Positions 44,029 to 52,321 of a stretch of DNA of 64,000 bases are shown one piece after another. The stretch is from Rhizobiales bacterium 2SD. Its GTDB lineage: Bacteria; Pseudomonadota; Alphaproteobacteria; Rhizobiales; Beijerinckiaceae. Under the pieces are notes generated by a model. It saw nothing but the letters and a program-made list of their open reading frames with translations, ran no database searches and was not told the DNA's origin. The stretch is taken from NCBI GenBank assembly GCA_005502805.1, contig SCMY01000003.1, positions 186,001 through 250,000 on the forward strand. Direction: 5' to 3'. The position numbers and the translations under genes were made by a program. Numbering within the stretch: the first letter of the stretch is position 1; the number at the start of each line of letters is the position of its first letter.

Positions 44029-44415
44029 ATGTCGGTTCTGCGCGAGGCGCTGGATCACCAGCCCGAGACCAAGGCGTTCTGGAGCGAGCTCGCCGAGGGA
44101 CGTTTCAAGCTGCGCCACTGCCGTGCCTGCGAGCGGGCGCACTGGTATCCGCGGGCGATCTGCCCGCATTGCGCCAGCCCGGAGACGGAATGGCGGCCGG
44201 CGAGCGGGCAGGGCACGATCTATTCCTACAGCATCGCCCGCACGGCGGCGCAGCCCTTCGCCATCGCCTATGTCACCCTCGCGGAGGGGCCGACCATGAT
44301 GACCAACATCGTTGGCAGCGATTTCGCCGAGATCGCGATCGGCAAGCCCGTCGAGATCGCCTTCGGCCATCAGGTCGAGGACGGCATCACCTTGCCGGTG
44401 TTCAGGCTCGCCTGA
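44029..44415 (+). CDS. DUF35 Zn-ribbon/OB-fold protein, partner of thiolase-fold protein 2
   Basis: A 128-residue protein with an N-terminal helix, a zinc ribbon with Cys31, Cys34, Cys45 and Cys48 (HCRACERAHWYPRAICPHCA) and an OB-fold (SGQGTIYSYSIARTAAQPF, VTLAEGPTMMTNIVGSDF, IGKPVEIAF). It is the second such partner in the cluster and sits directly behind the second thiolase-fold gene. The two probably form a complex. Confidence 0.9.
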   Translation: MSVLREALDHQPETKAFWSELAEGRFKLRHCRACERAHWYPRAICPHCASPETEWRPASGQGTIYSYSIARTAAQPFAIAYVTLAEGPTMMTNIVGSDFAEIAIGKPVEIAFGHQVEDGITLPVFRLA

Positions 44416-44496
44416 GGCGACGCCGGCGCCGGACCGATTTGCGTGGCGTGCTCGATCACGCCGCGCGCGACCATAACGACATCAGAGGAAACGACC

Positions 44497-45861
44497 ATGC
44501 CGACAGCCCTGTCACGCTCGCTCGCCGGTTTCGCCTCCGGCCTGCGCTATGAGCATTTGCCGGCCCGTGCGCTCGAAGCCGTCCGCATCGGCATGGCTGA
44601 TACGGTCGGCGTCATGCTCTCCGGCATCGACATGCCGGTCTCCCACCATGTCCTGGCCAGCCTTGGCACGCGCGGCGTCAAGAACGAGGCCCGCATCCAG
44701 CTCGGCGCCGAGAAGGCCTCGGTCGCCGATGCGACGCTGGTCAATGCGGTGACGACGAGCAGCGTCGTCTTCGACGATGTCGCCTTCGCCGGCTGTCATA
44801 CCAGCACGGTGCTGATGCCGGCGCTGCTCGCCGAGGGTGAGCGGATCGGCGCCAGCGGCAGGCAGGTCATCCAGGCCTATGCGGCCGGCTACGAAGCCTG
44901 GGCGCGGCTCGCCGAGCGCGATCCCGACAGCTATTCGAGCAAGGGCTGGCACGCTACCGCCTGCTTCGGTCCATCAGCCGTCGCGCTGGCGCTGGCCAAT
45001 CTGCGCGGCTTCGACGAGGCGACGACGCTGCGCGCGCTCGGCATCGCCGCTTCGATGTCCGGCGGCATCACCGCGAGCTTCGACACCGATGTCGGCCCCT
45101 TCCAGATCGGGCGCGGCGCGGCTGGCGGCGTGCTGGCGGCGCAGCTCGCCGAGGCCGGCATGTCCGCGCCCGCCGATGCGCTGGAGCGCTCCGGGCGCGG
45201 CATGCTGGTCGCCCTCTCGCCCAAGGGGGCCGTCGATCTGGAGAGCCCGCTCGCGGATCTCGGCAGCGCCTGGCGCCTCGAAAGCATCGGCATCAACGTC
45301 AAGCAGTACCCGTTCGGCAATATCGCGCAGCGGGCCGTGGATGGCGCGCTCGATCTTGCGAATGCGCATGACGTCAAGCCACAGCAGGTGACGCGGGTCG
45401 AACTGCTGATCAGCGACGCTCAATATGCGGTGATCTCGAAATCGCCCTCGGTGCTGCATTTCGTGCCTTCGCACAGCGTGCCGCTGGCGGTCGTCGCGGC
45501 ACTGTTCGAGCGACGCGTCACCTTCGATGCGCTGGAGGAAGCCTTCTACGGCCGCCCGGAAGTCCAGTCGCTCTTGCAGAAGGTCGAGACCGTCGCCGAC
45601 AGCCGCATCCCGGCCGACACCCAGCCCAATCTCGGCTTCAGCGGCGGCGTCCGCCTGCATTTGGCCGATGGCCGCGTGCTCGAAAGCCCCAGCGTCGACT
45701 ATGCCCGCGGCCACTGGACGCGGCCGATGAGCGAAGCCGAGCTCTGGCAGAAGTTCTGCTCCTGCAGCGGCAAGCAGCTCGCCCAGCCGCAGGCGGAAAA
45801 GCTCTTCGCCAGCCTGATCAAGCTCGACGAGGTCGCCAATGTCGGAACGCTCAACCATTGA
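44497..45861 (+). CDS. MmgE/PrpD family protein
   Basis: A 454-residue protein of the 2-methylcitrate dehydratase/iminodisuccinate epimerase superfamily: LARSLAGF-like helical start, ALEAVRIGMADTVGVMLSG, HTSTVLMPALLAEGERIGASGRQVIQAYAAGYEA, SKGWHATACFGPSAVALALANLRG and VKQYPFGNIAQRAVDGAL. Members dehydrate or epimerise small hydroxy- or imino-acids and their thioesters. The family name does not fix the substrate. It ends the GST-led operon; the next operon begins 150 bases later behind operator site D. The ATG at 44497 fits the domain start. Confidence 0.88.
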   Translation: MPTALSRSLAGFASGLRYEHLPARALEAVRIGMADTVGVMLSGIDMPVSHHVLASLGTRGVKNEARIQLGAEKASVADATLVNAVTTSSVVFDDVAFAGCHTSTVLMPALLAEGERIGASGRQVIQAYAAGYEAWARLAERDPDSYSSKGWHATACFGPSAVALALANLRGFDEATTLRALGIAASMSGGITASFDTDVGPFQIGRGAAGGVLAAQLAEAGMSAPADALERSGRGMLVALSPKGAVDLESPLADLGSAWRLESIGINVKQYPFGNIAQRAVDGALDLANAHDVKPQQVTRVELLISDAQYAVISKSPSVLHFVPSHSVPLAVVAALFERRVTFDALEEAFYGRPEVQSLLQKVETVADSRIPADTQPNLGFSGGVRLHLADGRVLESPSVDYARGHWTRPMSEAELWQKFCSCSGKQLAQPQAEKLFASLIKLDEVANVGTLNH

Positions 45862-45936
45862 GCGATCGCGATGGTATGCGGCCGCAAACAGCAGCCGCAT
45901 CGGGTCTTCGATTGAGGAAAGCTCATCGGCCCGCGC

Positions 45937-45953
45937 GGTTAACTCGTTTGACC
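45937..45953 (+). promoter_or_regulatory. Cluster operator motif, site D
   Basis: GGTTAACTCGTTTGACC is the best copy of the shared dyad (GGTTAA-N5-TTGACC). It lies 59 bases upstream of the enoyl-CoA hydratase start. Confidence 0.65.
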
Positions 45954-46011
45954 GGTGATGGCACCGGTTCTACCTCGGCTGCAGTCGGCGTTGATCCGGC
46001 GGAGAGACTGA

Positions 46012-46803
46012 ATGGTCCCCGAAACCCCATCGCTCCAGTTCAGCCAGGCCGGTCATGTCGCGACCATCGTGCTCGACCGGCAGCAGGCACTGAATGCGAT
46101 CGACCCGAAGACGGGAGCAGCGCTCGTCGCCTGTTTCGAACGGATCGCCAGCGACGACGGTATCCGGGCGGTCGTTCTGACCGGGGCGGGTGAACGGGCT
46201 TTCAGCGCGGGCGCCGATCTCAAGAAGACCGCCGAGGTCACCGGCCCCTATGCGGCGCAGGCCTTCGCCGGTAGTGGCGATAGCAGCTTCGCATCGGCAC
46301 TGGATTGCGAGAAGCCGTTGATCGCCGCGATCAACGGGCTCGCGCTGGGTGGTGGCCTGGAGCTCGCTCTGGCTTGCGACATCCGCCTCGCGGCGCCGCA
46401 AGCGCGCTTTGGCCTGCCCGAGGCCAAGGTCGGCACGATTCCCGGAGCCGGCGGTACGCAGCGCCTGCCGCGCAGCATCGGCCGGAGCGATGCGATGCTG
46501 ATGCTGCTTACGGGCGACATGATCGACGCGCCGGAGGCGCTGCGCCTCGGGCTGATCAGCCGGATCGTTCCTGCGCCGGATCTGCTGGCGGAAGCGCAGG
46601 CGCTCGCTGCCAGGATCGCGGCGAATGCGCCGCTCTCGGTGCGCGCAGTCAAGCGCCTCGTCCGCAGCGGTAGCGAGCTGCCATTGCCCGAGGCGCTGCG
46701 ATTGGAGCGGCTGGTCTGGGGCATGCTGCGCGACACTGAAGACAGGGCGGAGGGCCGGCGCGCCTTTGCCGAGAAACGCCCGCCCGTCTTCACCGGGCGC
46801 TGA
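46012..46803 (+). CDS. Enoyl-CoA hydratase/isomerase family protein
   Basis: A 263-residue crotonase-fold enzyme. The oxyanion-hole segments are ERAFSAGADLKKTA and INGLALGGGLELALACDIRLAA. The catalytic region ARFGLPEAKVGTIPGAGGTQRLPR keeps the Glu of hydratases. It adds water to a trans-enoyl-CoA, or a related reaction, in the cytoplasm. It heads an operon with the two CoA-transferase subunits and an ABC ATPase. The ATG at 46012 is used without a strong ribosome-binding site. Confidence 0.92.
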   Translation: MVPETPSLQFSQAGHVATIVLDRQQALNAIDPKTGAALVACFERIASDDGIRAVVLTGAGERAFSAGADLKKTAEVTGPYAAQAFAGSGDSSFASALDCEKPLIAAINGLALGGGLELALACDIRLAAPQARFGLPEAKVGTIPGAGGTQRLPRSIGRSDAMLMLLTGDMIDAPEALRLGLISRIVPAPDLLAEAQALAARIAANAPLSVRAVKRLVRSGSELPLPEALRLERLVWGMLRDTEDRAEGRRAFAEKRPPVFTGR

Positions 46804-46822
46804 GACTGGAAGCGAGAGGCCT

Positions 46823-47533
46823 ATGATCGACAAGCAGGTTCCCGACATGGCCGCGGCGTTGGCTGACATAAGCGACTGCGCCTCCGTCCTGGTCGGCGGC
46901 TTCGGCGCGGTCGGCCAGCCCAATGCGCTGATCGACGCGCTGGCGCTGAGCGGCGTGCGCAATCTGACAGTGATCGCCAACAATGCCGGCTTCGAGCCGC
47001 AGACCGGGCTCGGCAAGCTGATCGGCAGCGGCGCGGTGTCGAAGCTGATCTGCAGCTTTCCGCGCGGCTCCACCGCCTTCGATGCGCGCTACGAAAAGGG
47101 CGAGATCGAGCTCGAGGTCGTGCCGCAGGGCACACTGGCCGAGCGGATCAGGGCAGCCGGCGCCGGGATCGGCGCCTTCTATACGCCGACCGGCGCGGGC
47201 ACGCGCCTCGCCGAGGGCAAGGAGACCCGCAACATCGGCGGGCGCGACCATGTCCTCGAATACGCGCTTGGCGCGGATGTTGCGCTGATCCAGGCCTATA
47301 CCGCCGATCGCTGGGGCAACCTGACCTACAAGGGCAGCGGCCGGAACTTCAACCCGATCATGGCGATGGCGGGCAGGCTCACCATTGCGCAGGTCGCGAA
47401 TGTCGTGCCGCTTGGTGAGCTCGATCCCAACGTTATCGTCACCCCCGGCATCTTCGTGAACCGCGTGCTGACGGTCGCGGGCGGCGATCCGCCTCTGGCG
47501 ACGACGTCTGCGAGCAAGGAGGGCGCCCGATGA
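46823..47533 (+). CDS. 3-oxoacid CoA-transferase, subunit A
   Basis: A 236-residue family I CoA-transferase alpha subunit: CASVLVGGFGAVGQPNALIDAL, LTVIANNAGFEPQTGLGKLI, RGSTAFDARYEKGEIELEVVPQGTLAERIRAAGAGI and YTADRWGNLTYKGSGRNFNP. With subunit B it moves CoA from succinyl-CoA (typically) to a 3-oxoacid such as 3-oxoadipate or acetoacetate. The PcaI/ScoA family cannot be resolved further from sequence alone. The stop overlaps the next start by four bases (ATGA), as usual for the pair. Confidence 0.92.
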   Translation: MIDKQVPDMAAALADISDCASVLVGGFGAVGQPNALIDALALSGVRNLTVIANNAGFEPQTGLGKLIGSGAVSKLICSFPRGSTAFDARYEKGEIELEVVPQGTLAERIRAAGAGIGAFYTPTGAGTRLAEGKETRNIGGRDHVLEYALGADVALIQAYTADRWGNLTYKGSGRNFNPIMAMAGRLTIAQVANVVPLGELDPNVIVTPGIFVNRVLTVAGGDPPLATTSASKEGAR

Positions 47534-48192
47534 CGGCTGCACAGGATCACACCCCGTTCAGCCGCAAGGAGATGGCTGGTCTCGTCGCCAACGACATTGC
47601 CGAGGGCTGGTACGTCAATCTCGGCATCGGCCTGCCGACCCTGGTCGCCGACCACATCCCCGCCGGCCGCGAGGTCGTGCTGCATTCCGAGAACGGCATC
47701 CTCGGCATGGGCCCGGTGCCGGGCCCAAACGAGGCTGATCCCTGGCTGGTCAATGCCGGCAAGGAGAACGTCACGCTGGTGGCTGGCGCGGCGCTCTTCC
47801 ACCATGCCGACAGCTTCGCGATGATCCGCGGCGGCCATATCGATCTCTGCGTGCTCGGCACCTTCGAGATCGCCGAGACCGGCGACCTCGCCAACTGGTC
47901 GACCTCCGGCAGCGACCGGACGCCAGCGGTCGGCGGCGCCATGGATCTCGCCGCCGGCGCCCGCAATGTCTGGGTGATGACCACCCATGTCACCAAGGCG
48001 GGCGAGCCCAAGCTCGTGCGGCAATGCCGCTATCCGCTGACCGCGGCAAAGGCGGTGAACCGCATCTACTCCGATCTTGCGGTCATCGACGTCACCGAAG
48101 GCGGCTTCGTGGTGCGCGCGATGGCGCCGGGGATGACGCAAGGCAGGCTGCAGGAATTGACCGGCGCGCCCCTCGCATTTTCGTTGAGGTGA
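47530..48192 (+). CDS. 3-oxoacid CoA-transferase, subunit B
   Basis: A 220-residue family I CoA-transferase beta subunit. The active-site Glu54 is in SENGILGMGP. It is preceded by YVNLGIGLPTLVADHIP and followed by DLCVLGTFEIAETGDLANW and KVVRQCRYPLT-like elements. It forms the catalytic pair with subunit A. The presence of a 3-oxoacid transferase suggests that the pathway ends in a 3-oxoacyl intermediate ready for cleavage. The ABC ATPase gene follows after 24 bases. Confidence 0.93.
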   Translation: MTAAQDHTPFSRKEMAGLVANDIAEGWYVNLGIGLPTLVADHIPAGREVVLHSENGILGMGPVPGPNEADPWLVNAGKENVTLVAGAALFHHADSFAMIRGGHIDLCVLGTFEIAETGDLANWSTSGSDRTPAVGGAMDLAAGARNVWVMTTHVTKAGEPKLVRQCRYPLTAAKAVNRIYSDLAVIDVTEGGFVVRAMAPGMTQGRLQELTGAPLAFSLR

Positions 48193-48216
48193 ATGCGTGT
48201 CGCGGGAGGACATACA

Positions 48217-49371
48217 ATGACGGCGGACAGCACCGCAGCGATCGAGGTTCGGGGCCTCGAGAAGATCTTCTTCAACACGCAGGACGGCCCGGCCGGCGGC
48301 GTGCGCGATGTCGCGTTCACGCTGAAGCCCGGCACCTTCTTCACGCTGCTGGGGCCGAGCGGCTGCGGCAAGACCACGACCCTGCGCTGCATCGCCGGGC
48401 TGGAGCAGCCGGATCGAGGCCTGATCCGCGTCGGCACGCAGCCGCTCTTCGACGATGCCGCCGGTGTCAACGTGCCGCTCAACCGGCGCAATATCGGCAT
48501 GGTCTTCCAGTCCTATGCGATCTGGCCGCATATGAGCGTGTTCGAGAACGTCGCCTTTCCCTTGCGCGTCTCGAAGGACCACGGCTTCGACCGTTCGCAG
48601 ATCGAGCGGATGACCAATGACGCGCTGAAACGGGTTGGCCTCGACGGCTATGGCAGCCGCTCGGCGACGCGTCTCTCCGGCGGCCAGCAGCAGCGCGTTG
48701 CGCTCGCCCGCGCCATCGTGCGCCAGCCCAAGCTGCTGCTGCTCGACGAGCCGCTCTCCAATCTCGACGCCACCCTGCGCGAGGAGATGCGCACCGAATT
48801 GAAGCGGCTGCAGCAGGAGGTCGGCGTCACCACGATCTACGTCACGCATGACCAGGCCGAGGCGCTGGAAATGTCCGACCTCGTCGCGGTCATGGATCGC
48901 GGCCGGATCGTCCAGCTCGATCATCCGCGCGAGATCTATTTCCGGCCGGCCAATCGCTTCGTCGCCGGCTTCGTCGGCGCGACCAATCTGCTCGACGGCA
49001 CGCTCGCCGTACCGCCCGACAGCCGCGGCATCGCCAGGGTCAGCCTGGGCGCGGCCGGCGAGGTCGGCTGCCTGCTGCAGGGTGGTATCGCGCCGGGCCA
49101 GCCGGTCGCCGTCTCGATCAGGCCGGAAGCCTTCGTGCTGCGGTCGCCGCAGGAGCCGGTAGCGGATGGTTCGAGCCGGCTCACCGGCACGGTCGAGGTC
49201 TCCGGCTTTCTCGGCAACATGATGCGCTATCGCGTGCGGGTGGCCGGGGGCGTGCTCCAGGTCAGCGCCGGCGCCGAGACGGTCTTCGACAACGGTACCG
49301 CGGTCTGTCTCGACGTGCGCGACGAGGCGGTGCTGGGCCTAGCTTCGGAGACGCGGGCCGAGGCGGCGTGA
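48217..49371 (+). CDS. ABC transporter ATPase, Fbp/Pot type with TOBE domain
   Basis: A 384-residue importer ATPase: Walker A GPSGCGKTTT, Q-loop VFQSYAIWPHMSVFENVAFPL, signature [16 protein letters not shown], Walker B LLLLDEPLSNLDA, H-loop VTHDQAEALEMSD, and a C-terminal TOBE/OB domain with SIRPEAFVL. This is the class that pairs with FbpB-like fused permeases. No permease is adjacent; the fitting partner is the ATPase-less binding protein/permease pair at 32468-35268, at the other end of the cluster. The ATG at 48217 with GGGAGGA is preferred over an upstream in-frame ATG. Confidence 0.92.
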   Translation: MTADSTAAIEVRGLEKIFFNTQDGPAGGVRDVAFTLKPGTFFTLLGPSGCGKTTTLRCIAGLEQPDRGLIRVGTQPLFDDAAGVNVPLNRRNIGMVFQSYAIWPHMSVFENVAFPLRVSKDHGFDRSQIERMTNDALKRVGLDGYGSRSATRLSGGQQQRVALARAIVRQPKLLLLDEPLSNLDATLREEMRTELKRLQQEVGVTTIYVTHDQAEALEMSDLVAVMDRGRIVQLDHPREIYFRPANRFVAGFVGATNLLDGTLAVPPDSRGIARVSLGAAGEVGCLLQGGIAPGQPVAVSIRPEAFVLRSPQEPVADGSSRLTGTVEVSGFLGNMMRYRVRVAGGVLQVSAGAETVFDNGTAVCLDVRDEAVLGLASETRAEAA

Positions 49372-49515
49372 GCCGGGGCTTGGTTGTTGTTGCAATCGAG
49401 GTTGCTGTCGAGATTTGAGTTTTGATCGCGTCTCGATGAGAAAATTGACATGGATGGAGAATAAATAATCTGCGTTGATTGCCTTCGTGATTGTCATAAC
49501 AAGAAGAGGGTGGTC

Positions 49516-50487
49516 ATGAATTCTGACGATAAATCTGCTTCTGCGCAAGCTCTGCAAGAATACGTCCCGGCGCGTAGGAGGCTTCTGCAAGCCGGCGCCG
49601 CCCTCGGCCTGGCGGCGTTCGCATTCTCGCAGACGGGCAGCGCGAACGCTGCGCCGGCTGCCGATCAGGGCGTGAAGCCGGTGCCGCTGCCGGCGCCGAC
49701 CAAGGCGACCGAAGGCCTGGTCGAGGTCGGGGACGGGCACAGTCTCTGGTATTTCGACACCGGCGGCGACGGCGTCCCGGTGATCTTCCTGCATGCCGGG
49801 ACAGGCAGCGGGCTGGTCTGGCTCTACCAGACGCCGGTCTTCGCCAAGGCCGGCTATCGCGTCATCGGCTATTCCCGGCGCGGCTACAACGGCTCGGTCG
49901 TCGGTGACCCGGCCAAGCCCGGCACAGGAGCTGGAGACCTGCTCAAGCTGGTCGACCATCTCAAGCTGACGAAGTTCCATCTCATCGGCTCGGCCGCCGG
50001 CGGCATGGTCGCGACCGATTTCGCCGTGTCGAACCCGCAGCGCCTGCGCAGCCTCGTGCTCTCCAACACGATCGTCGGCATCCGCGACGAGGACTACCGG
50101 GCGATCTACAAGCTGATCTGGCCGAAGGAGTTTGATGCCCTGCCGCACGACTTCAAGGAGCTCGGCCCGTCCTATCGCCATCTCGACCAGGAGGGCCGCC
50201 GCCTCTGGAACGAGCTGGAGCACAAGGCAAAGACCGGCAAGATGGAGAGCCAGGCCTACGAGAACAACGTGACCTGGAAATCGATCGCGGCCTGGCGCAT
50301 GCCGGTGCTGGTGACGACCGGCGATGGTGACCTCTACACGCCGCCCTCGATGGCGCGCCTCGTCCATTCCCGCATTCAGGGCGCCGAGTTCAGCCTGATC
50401 CCCGATTGTGGCCACTCCGCCTATTGGGAGCGACCGGAGATCTGGAACGAACTGGTGCTGGGCTTCATCGGCAAGCACAATTCCTGA
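49516..50487 (+). CDS. Tat-exported alpha/beta-hydrolase-fold protein with Ala at the nucleophile position
   Basis: A 323-residue protein with a twin-arginine-type signal (ARRRLLQAGAALGLAAFAFS, about 19-38) and an alpha/beta hydrolase domain (VPVIFLHAGTGSGLVWLYQ, VIGYSRRGYNGS). The acid and base motifs are TTGDGDLYTPP and DCGHSAYWERP. The nucleophile elbow is Gly158-Ser-Ala160-Ala-Gly162, so Ala replaces the expected Ser, although a Ser stands one residue earlier. It probably acts in the periplasm. It sits between the catabolic cluster and a peptide-type ABC operon, behind a visibly AT-richer leader (49380-49510), and may have its own promoter. Confidence 0.85.
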   Translation: MNSDDKSASAQALQEYVPARRRLLQAGAALGLAAFAFSQTGSANAAPAADQGVKPVPLPAPTKATEGLVEVGDGHSLWYFDTGGDGVPVIFLHAGTGSGLVWLYQTPVFAKAGYRVIGYSRRGYNGSVVGDPAKPGTGAGDLLKLVDHLKLTKFHLIGSAAGGMVATDFAVSNPQRLRSLVLSNTIVGIRDEDYRAIYKLIWPKEFDALPHDFKELGPSYRHLDQEGRRLWNELEHKAKTGKMESQAYENNVTWKSIAAWRMPVLVTTGDGDLYTPPSMARLVHSRIQGAEFSLIPDCGHSAYWERPEIWNELVLGFIGKHNS

Positions 50488-50499
50488 GCCGCAAGATCA

Positions 50500-50531
50500 T
50501 CTCGGGAGCCGGGCGATCCTGGCTCCCGAGA
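50500..50531. terminator. Hairpin downstream of the exported hydrolase-fold gene
   Basis: An 11-bp stem TCTCGGGAGCC/GGCTCCCGAGA with a ten-base loop begins 13 bases after the stop. No U-run follows. It separates this gene from the ABC operon starting at 50721. Confidence 0.55.
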
Positions 50532-50720
50532 CAGGGGGCTTGAGCGAAAACGCAGATGCCTCTCGTCATTGTCGCTGACACGGCAGATTTTTGAATTTTA
50601 TTTTGCTATAATCGCAATCTGAATTGACAGATTCAACGGAAAGCACAAAATTAAGGGAATGGCGCCTGTGGCCCGCCGAGGCCTCGACAAGAATGCAGAG
50701 CGCCGCGAGGGAGGATCGCG

Positions 50721-52265
50721 ATGTTCAAACGCTCGATGGCGGCGCTTGTCGGCAGTGTTCTGGCCTGTGCAGCGTTCACGACCCCGACGACGGCCGGAAA
50801 AAGCGACGATACGCTGACCTGGGCGACGTCGACCGAGATCGACACCTTCGACATCTATTATCAGGGCCTGCGCGAAGTGGTCATCGCGACCATGTTCAAC
50901 TGCGATTCCCTGTTCCACCGCGATCCCGCCAGCGGCGAATACAAGCCACTCCTGGCCTCGTCGTACCGCTGGGTCGACGACGTCACGCTCGAGGTCGAGC
51001 TGCGCAAGGGCGTCAAGTTCCATGACGGCACCGAGCTCGACGCCGAGGACGTGGTCTCGACCTTCCGCCATGTGATGCCGGCCGACAGCGGCATCAATGT
51101 CCGCCTTGCGATCGACTGGATCAAGGCGGTCGAAGCGGTCGATCCGCATAAGGTTCGCTTCATCGCAAAGGCGCCGACGCCAGCCGCGCTTGAATTCCTC
51201 TCGGGCAACACTGCGATCTACCCGTCCGGCCATTACGACAAGGCGCCGGTCGTCAGTGCCGCCGGCGGCAAAACCCGGCGCGACTGGGGCGCGGTCCGGC
51301 CGGTCTGCACCGGCCCCTATATCATGAAGGACTTCAAGGCCGGCCAGTCCGCCACCTTCGTGAAGAACCCCGACTACTTCAAGGAGAGCCCGAAAGGGCA
51401 GCCGAAGATCGGCAAGATCGTCTACCGCACCATTGCCGACAACGAGGCGCAGCTCGCCGAGCTCCTCGCCGGCACGGTCGATTGGATCTGGGGCGTGCCG
51501 CCCGAGAACGTGCCGCAGCTCTCCGCCATGGGCGTCACCGTCAAGACCGCGCCGACGACGCGGATGTCCTTCCTGCTGTTCGATGCCGCCGGGCGCTCGG
51601 GCGATACTCCGCTCAAGGATGTCCGGGTCCGCCAGGCGATCTTCCATGCCATCGACCGGCAGGCGATCGCCAAGCTCGTCGGCAATTCGGCCGAGGTGCT
51701 GAAATCGATGTGCTATCCGACGCAGGTCGGCTGCACTGCCGACGTCACCCAGCATGCCTATGACCCGGCCAAGGCCAAGGCGCTGCTGGCCGAGGCGGGC
51801 TATGCCAAGGGCCTCAAGCTTCCCTTCTACGCCTATCGCGACAAATCCTATTCGGAAGCGGTGCTGGCCTATCTGCGCGCCGTCGGCATCGAGCCCGATT
51901 TCCGCTTCATCCAGAATGTCGCGCTGCGGCCGCTGATCATCGGCGGCAAGGCCGAGCTCGCGCATCTGACCTGGGGCTCGCAGGGCATGCAGGATGCCTC
52001 CGCCTCGGTCAGCCTCTACTTCAAGTTCGGCGCCGACGACTATGCCCGCGACGCCGAGGTCAAGGACCTGCTCGACAAGGCCGACACCACCATGGACCCG
52101 GCCCAGCGCCGCGCGCTCTACGCTAAGGCCCTGGAGAGGATCAATGCTCAGGCCTATGCCGTGCCGCTCTTCGCCTATGGCCGGGCCTACGCCTACACCA
52201 AAGACCTCGACTATCCGGTGACCCCGGACGAACTCGCCCATTTCTACCTGGCGCGCTGGAAGTAA
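50721..52265 (+). CDS. ABC transporter binding protein, family 5 (peptide/nickel/opine type)
   Basis: A 514-residue binding protein with a signal peptide (about 1-24, LVGSVLACAAFTTPTTAG) and a large family 5 domain: DTLTWATSTEIDTFDIYYQG, LEVELRKGVKFHDGTELDAEDVVSTFRH, FVKNPDYFKESPKGQPKIGKIVYR, VRQAIFHAIDRQAIAKLV and AKALLAEAGYAKGLKL. It captures peptides or other amphipathic solutes in the periplasm. It begins a five-gene operon with two permeases and two ATPases. The ATG at 50721 has GGGAGG upstream; the AT-rich leader (50580-50650) contains a TATAAT at 50607-50612 that could be a -10 element. Confidence 0.92.
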   Translation: MFKRSMAALVGSVLACAAFTTPTTAGKSDDTLTWATSTEIDTFDIYYQGLREVVIATMFNCDSLFHRDPASGEYKPLLASSYRWVDDVTLEVELRKGVKFHDGTELDAEDVVSTFRHVMPADSGINVRLAIDWIKAVEAVDPHKVRFIAKAPTPAALEFLSGNTAIYPSGHYDKAPVVSAAGGKTRRDWGAVRPVCTGPYIMKDFKAGQSATFVKNPDYFKESPKGQPKIGKIVYRTIADNEAQLAELLAGTVDWIWGVPPENVPQLSAMGVTVKTAPTTRMSFLLFDAAGRSGDTPLKDVRVRQAIFHAIDRQAIAKLVGNSAEVLKSMCYPTQVGCTADVTQHAYDPAKAKALLAEAGYAKGLKLPFYAYRDKSYSEAVLAYLRAVGIEPDFRFIQNVALRPLIIGGKAELAHLTWGSQGMQDASASVSLYFKFGADDYARDAEVKDLLDKADTTMDPAQRRALYAKALERINAQAYAVPLFAYGRAYAYTKDLDYPVTPDELAHFYLARWK

Positions 52266-52321
52266 CTGGCATTGGCTGGGCGACCGGCTCCGGCCGGCCG
52301 CCTCGCTGCACGGAGTGCGGA

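Noticed and set aside
49445..49465. TTGACA followed by TAAATAATCT as a sigma-70 promoter of the exported hydrolase-fold gene
   Set aside because: Spacing between the -35-like and any -10-like hexamer is 11 or 15 bases, not about 17; left as AT-rich leader only.
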